A program made the position numbers and the translations under genes. The notes beneath the pieces are model-generated. The model saw nothing but the letters and a program-made list of their open reading frames with translations, had not been told where the DNA came from and made no database searches. 8,054 bases of DNA. It comes from JAJPJX01 sp964568355. Its GTDB lineage: Bacteria > Acidobacteriota > Terriglobia > Bryobacterales > Bryobacteraceae. The first letter of the stretch is position 1; each line of letters begins with the position of its first letter. Below, piece after piece: positions 6,548 through 8,054 of this stretch. The stretch is taken from assembly GCA_964568355.1 (NCBI GenBank), contig CAZMRK010000815.1, forward strand, positions 1 through 8,054, read 5' to 3'.

Positions 6548-6690
6548 GGTTACATTATCGCCGCGAAGCAAATAGGATCGCCAGCAGCACCACATGCTAG
6601 AGCGTGTCCCCCCGCTTTCCTGGGACAAATGGGTACCAGTTTCGGTACGACAGCTCAAGCTCCAAGCCCGATTGGGCGACTTCTGCGGAT
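6548..6690. other. Intergenic gap with three small inverted repeats
   Basis: Just beyond the serine hydrolase stop are GCCC-GATT-GGGC (6666-6677) and GTACC-AGTTTC-GGTAC (6633-6648). Further on is an imperfect palindrome, ACATGC-TAGA-GCGTGT (6592-6607). None is followed by a T-run in the minus direction, so if transcription ends here it is probably Rho-dependent or the hairpins only protect the 3' end. GATAAT at 6559-6554 on the minus strand is a possible -10 for the radical SAM gene, without a recognisable -35. Confidence 0.35.
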
Positions 6691-7920
6691 CTAACGCCCT
6701 TCCGGCGTCACGACGGCGGCGGAAACCAGTTCGAGCACGGCGGGTACGCCCGATTGGGGAATGCGTCTGGTGGCTTTCCAGCCGCTGCGGGACCCGTCGT
6801 ACCCGCCGGGCTGCGGCAAACGAGTCAGGGCCGGGTCGTAGGCCGCGTCGTTTCCTCCGAGCTTGTAGATCACCATGTCCAGCGAGGGCACTACATAAAT
6901 CGCGAAACCGCCCGCTCCGGATTTCCAATAGGCATCGCGCGGTGCTCGCGACACGTGCCCGTCCTGGTTCACTTCAAATTCCAGGCTGTAGGGGTAGTGC
7001 GGATTATAAGGCGACGGCCGCCCGCATAGCGCCACGTAAGCGGCGGGCACCAACTGCTGATTGTTCCATCGTCCCTGGTGCAGCAGCAGGTAGGCAAAGC
7101 GCAGCGTATCGGTGGCGTGCAGCGCGATGCTCCCGGCGCCGTTCGCATGCGGCAGCGTCACACCATTGCGATACAGACAGTAATTCCACGCACCCCATTG
7201 CATGGGCCGCCCGAGCTTTTCCGCGATATAGTCCTTCAAATCCATTCCGACCAGGTGGCGCAACACGATCGAGGCGATATGCGGCGACGGAGAAGAATAG
7301 GACCACCCTTCGCCGGGCTTGCACCACAAAGGATAGCGGATGGCGCTCATGTCCAGTCCGAGCGAGCGGTCCTGCGGGACAGGCTGCAGTTTGACTTCTT
7401 TCCCGTGCACGTAACCGGATTGCGTGCCCTCTCCGTGAAAGCCGGCGGTCATGGTGAGCAATTGACCCATCGTGATTTCGGCTTTGGCCGGGTCATCCAA
7501 CGGAAAGGCTTCCGGGAGGTATTCCTTGGTGAAGACTTTGGTATCGAGGCCCTGCGGGATCCGGTCGCGTTTCTCCTGGAGCATGATGCCGCAGGCAATA
7601 CTCGTGAACGCCTTGCCGCAGGACGCCATGTCCGGATTGGCGTTGCGGTGGCCTCTTCCGAAATACTTCTCGTAGACCAGATAGCCATGGCGCACTACCA
7701 CCAGGCCGCCGTGCTGCGTGGTTTCCTGCGCCAGTTGGAACGCTTCGTCCAATTTGGTGCGATCCACACCGGCCACGGCACGCAGCTTTTTTTCGCTCGC
7801 GCCGGTCAGGGACCGCCAGCCGCCCTTCTCGTCCGGGGGCGGGTAATATGTGGAGGCCGCCGGCAGAATCTGGAGCGATGTGAACGCGAGCAGGAGCGCG
7901 ATGCCGGCCCGTGCACACAT
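6691..7920 (-). CDS. Secreted beta-lactamase-fold serine hydrolase (class C/esterase type)
   Basis: The product has 409 residues. Residues 1-22 are a signal peptide (RAGIALLLAFTSLQILPAA), so it acts outside the cytoplasm. The three active-site elements of the serine beta-lactamase/penicillin-binding fold are present. The SxxK box is S100-C-G-K103 within MASCGKAFTS. Tyrosine Y208 lies in GWSYSSPS, where the usual YxN reads YSS. The third box is K333-S-G335 in YWKSGAGGFAIYVVPSLDMV, equivalent to KTG. A GQLLTMTAGF segment (152-161) is the family's LLTHTSG-like helix. Members include class C beta-lactamases, D-amino-acid peptidases and esterases; the sequence alone does not pick the substrate, and antibiotic resistance should not be assumed. 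Its ATG lies 2 bases after the DUF1501 stop, so the two form an operon. A GAGGTG 11 bases before the ATG, inside the upstream gene, may serve as ribosome binding site. Confidence 0.92.
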   Translation of the reverse strand: MCARAGIALLLAFTSLQILPAASTYYPPPDEKGGWRSLTGASEKKLRAVAGVDRTKLDEAFQLAQETTQHGGLVVVRHGYLVYEKYFGRGHRNANPDMASCGKAFTSIACGIMLQEKRDRIPQGLDTKVFTKEYLPEAFPLDDPAKAEITMGQLLTMTAGFHGEGTQSGYVHGKEVKLQPVPQDRSLGLDMSAIRYPLWCKPGEGWSYSSPSPHIASIVLRHLVGMDLKDYIAEKLGRPMQWGAWNYCLYRNGVTLPHANGAGSIALHATDTLRFAYLLLHQGRWNNQQLVPAAYVALCGRPSPYNPHYPYSLEFEVNQDGHVSRAPRDAYWKSGAGGFAIYVVPSLDMVIYKLGGNDAAYDPALTRLPQPGGYDGSRSGWKATRRIPQSGVPAVLELVSAAVVTPEGR

Positions 7921-7922
7921 GC

Positions 7923-8054
7923 CTACGCCAGCACCTCTTGAATGACTTTGCCGCCCGTGTCCGTCAAGCGCTGATTGCGGCCCGCGCTGTAGTAGGTCAG
8001 GCGCATATCGTTCAGGCCCATCAGGTGCAGGATGGTCGCGTGCACGTCGCGCAT
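7923..8054 (-). CDS. DUF1501 protein, C-terminal 43 residues (cut by right edge)
   Basis: The frame enters from the right edge and ends at a TAG at 7925-7923. The visible residues match the conserved tail of DUF1501 proteins: DVHATILHLMGLNDMRLTYY, then AGRNQRLTDTGGKVIQEVLA. The family pattern at this end is roughly VHDLHATILHLLGLDHERLTY, then GRDFRLTDVxGxVVxEILA. DUF1501 proteins have a sulfatase/alkaline-phosphatase-like fold and usually carry a twin-arginine signal; both would lie outside this window. They are abundant in Acidobacteria, Planctomycetes and Verrucomicrobia and are often co-transcribed with DUF1553/cytochrome genes. Here the partner is a serine hydrolase instead. The ATG at 8054 is an internal Met, not the true start. 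Confidence 0.88.
   Translation of the reverse strand: MRDVHATILHLMGLNDMRLTYYSAGRNQRLTDTGGKVIQEVLA

Noticed and set aside
6594..7394. A 266-codon plus-strand open frame opposite the serine hydrolase
   Set aside because: The product is an Arg/Ala/Pro-rich, low-complexity translation with no fold signal. The minus-strand hydrolase with its three active-site boxes explains this DNA.

Overview
The window looks like chromosome of a soil acidobacterium, probably from the Solibacter/Bryobacter group. This is inferred from the high G+C content, the DUF1501 and serine-hydrolase gene pair, a secreted TPR protein with an apparently inactive protease-like front end, and the overall style of the proteins. 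No single marker proves it. Every protein gene lies on the minus strand; the only plus-strand gene is a tRNA-Glu(CUC). I see no insertion sequence, integrase, CRISPR array or phage gene.

Layout, read in the minus direction from the right edge. (1) 8054 to 6691: the last 43 codons of a DUF1501 protein are followed after 2 bases by a secreted beta-lactamase-fold serine hydrolase. (2) 6536 to 5403: a radical SAM enzyme with a SPASM-like C-terminal cluster region. Its best start is an ATG three codons inside the longest frame. (3) 5164 to 3761: a short NfeD protein and a stomatin/QmcA-type SPFH protein, 9 bases apart. This is a classic membrane-microdomain pair. (4) 3536 to 3462, plus strand: tRNA-Glu with an extended -10 promoter. 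(5) 3356 to 1: a tightly overlapped three-gene operon. It encodes an exported TPR protein, an MFS transporter of the anion:cation symporter type, and the start of an unrecognised protein cut by the left edge.

Within operons the genes are joined by stop/start overlaps (GTGA, TAATG) or gaps under 10 bases, so translational coupling is likely. Intergenic gaps are all under 250 bases. The gap upstream of nfeD holds two perfect inverted repeats.

No wholly new multi-gene system is evident. The points most worth a second look are the pseudo-protease domain of the TPR protein, the non-standard cysteine spacing in the radical SAM enzyme, the coupling of DUF1501 to a serine hydrolase, and the possibly leaderless TPR operon.
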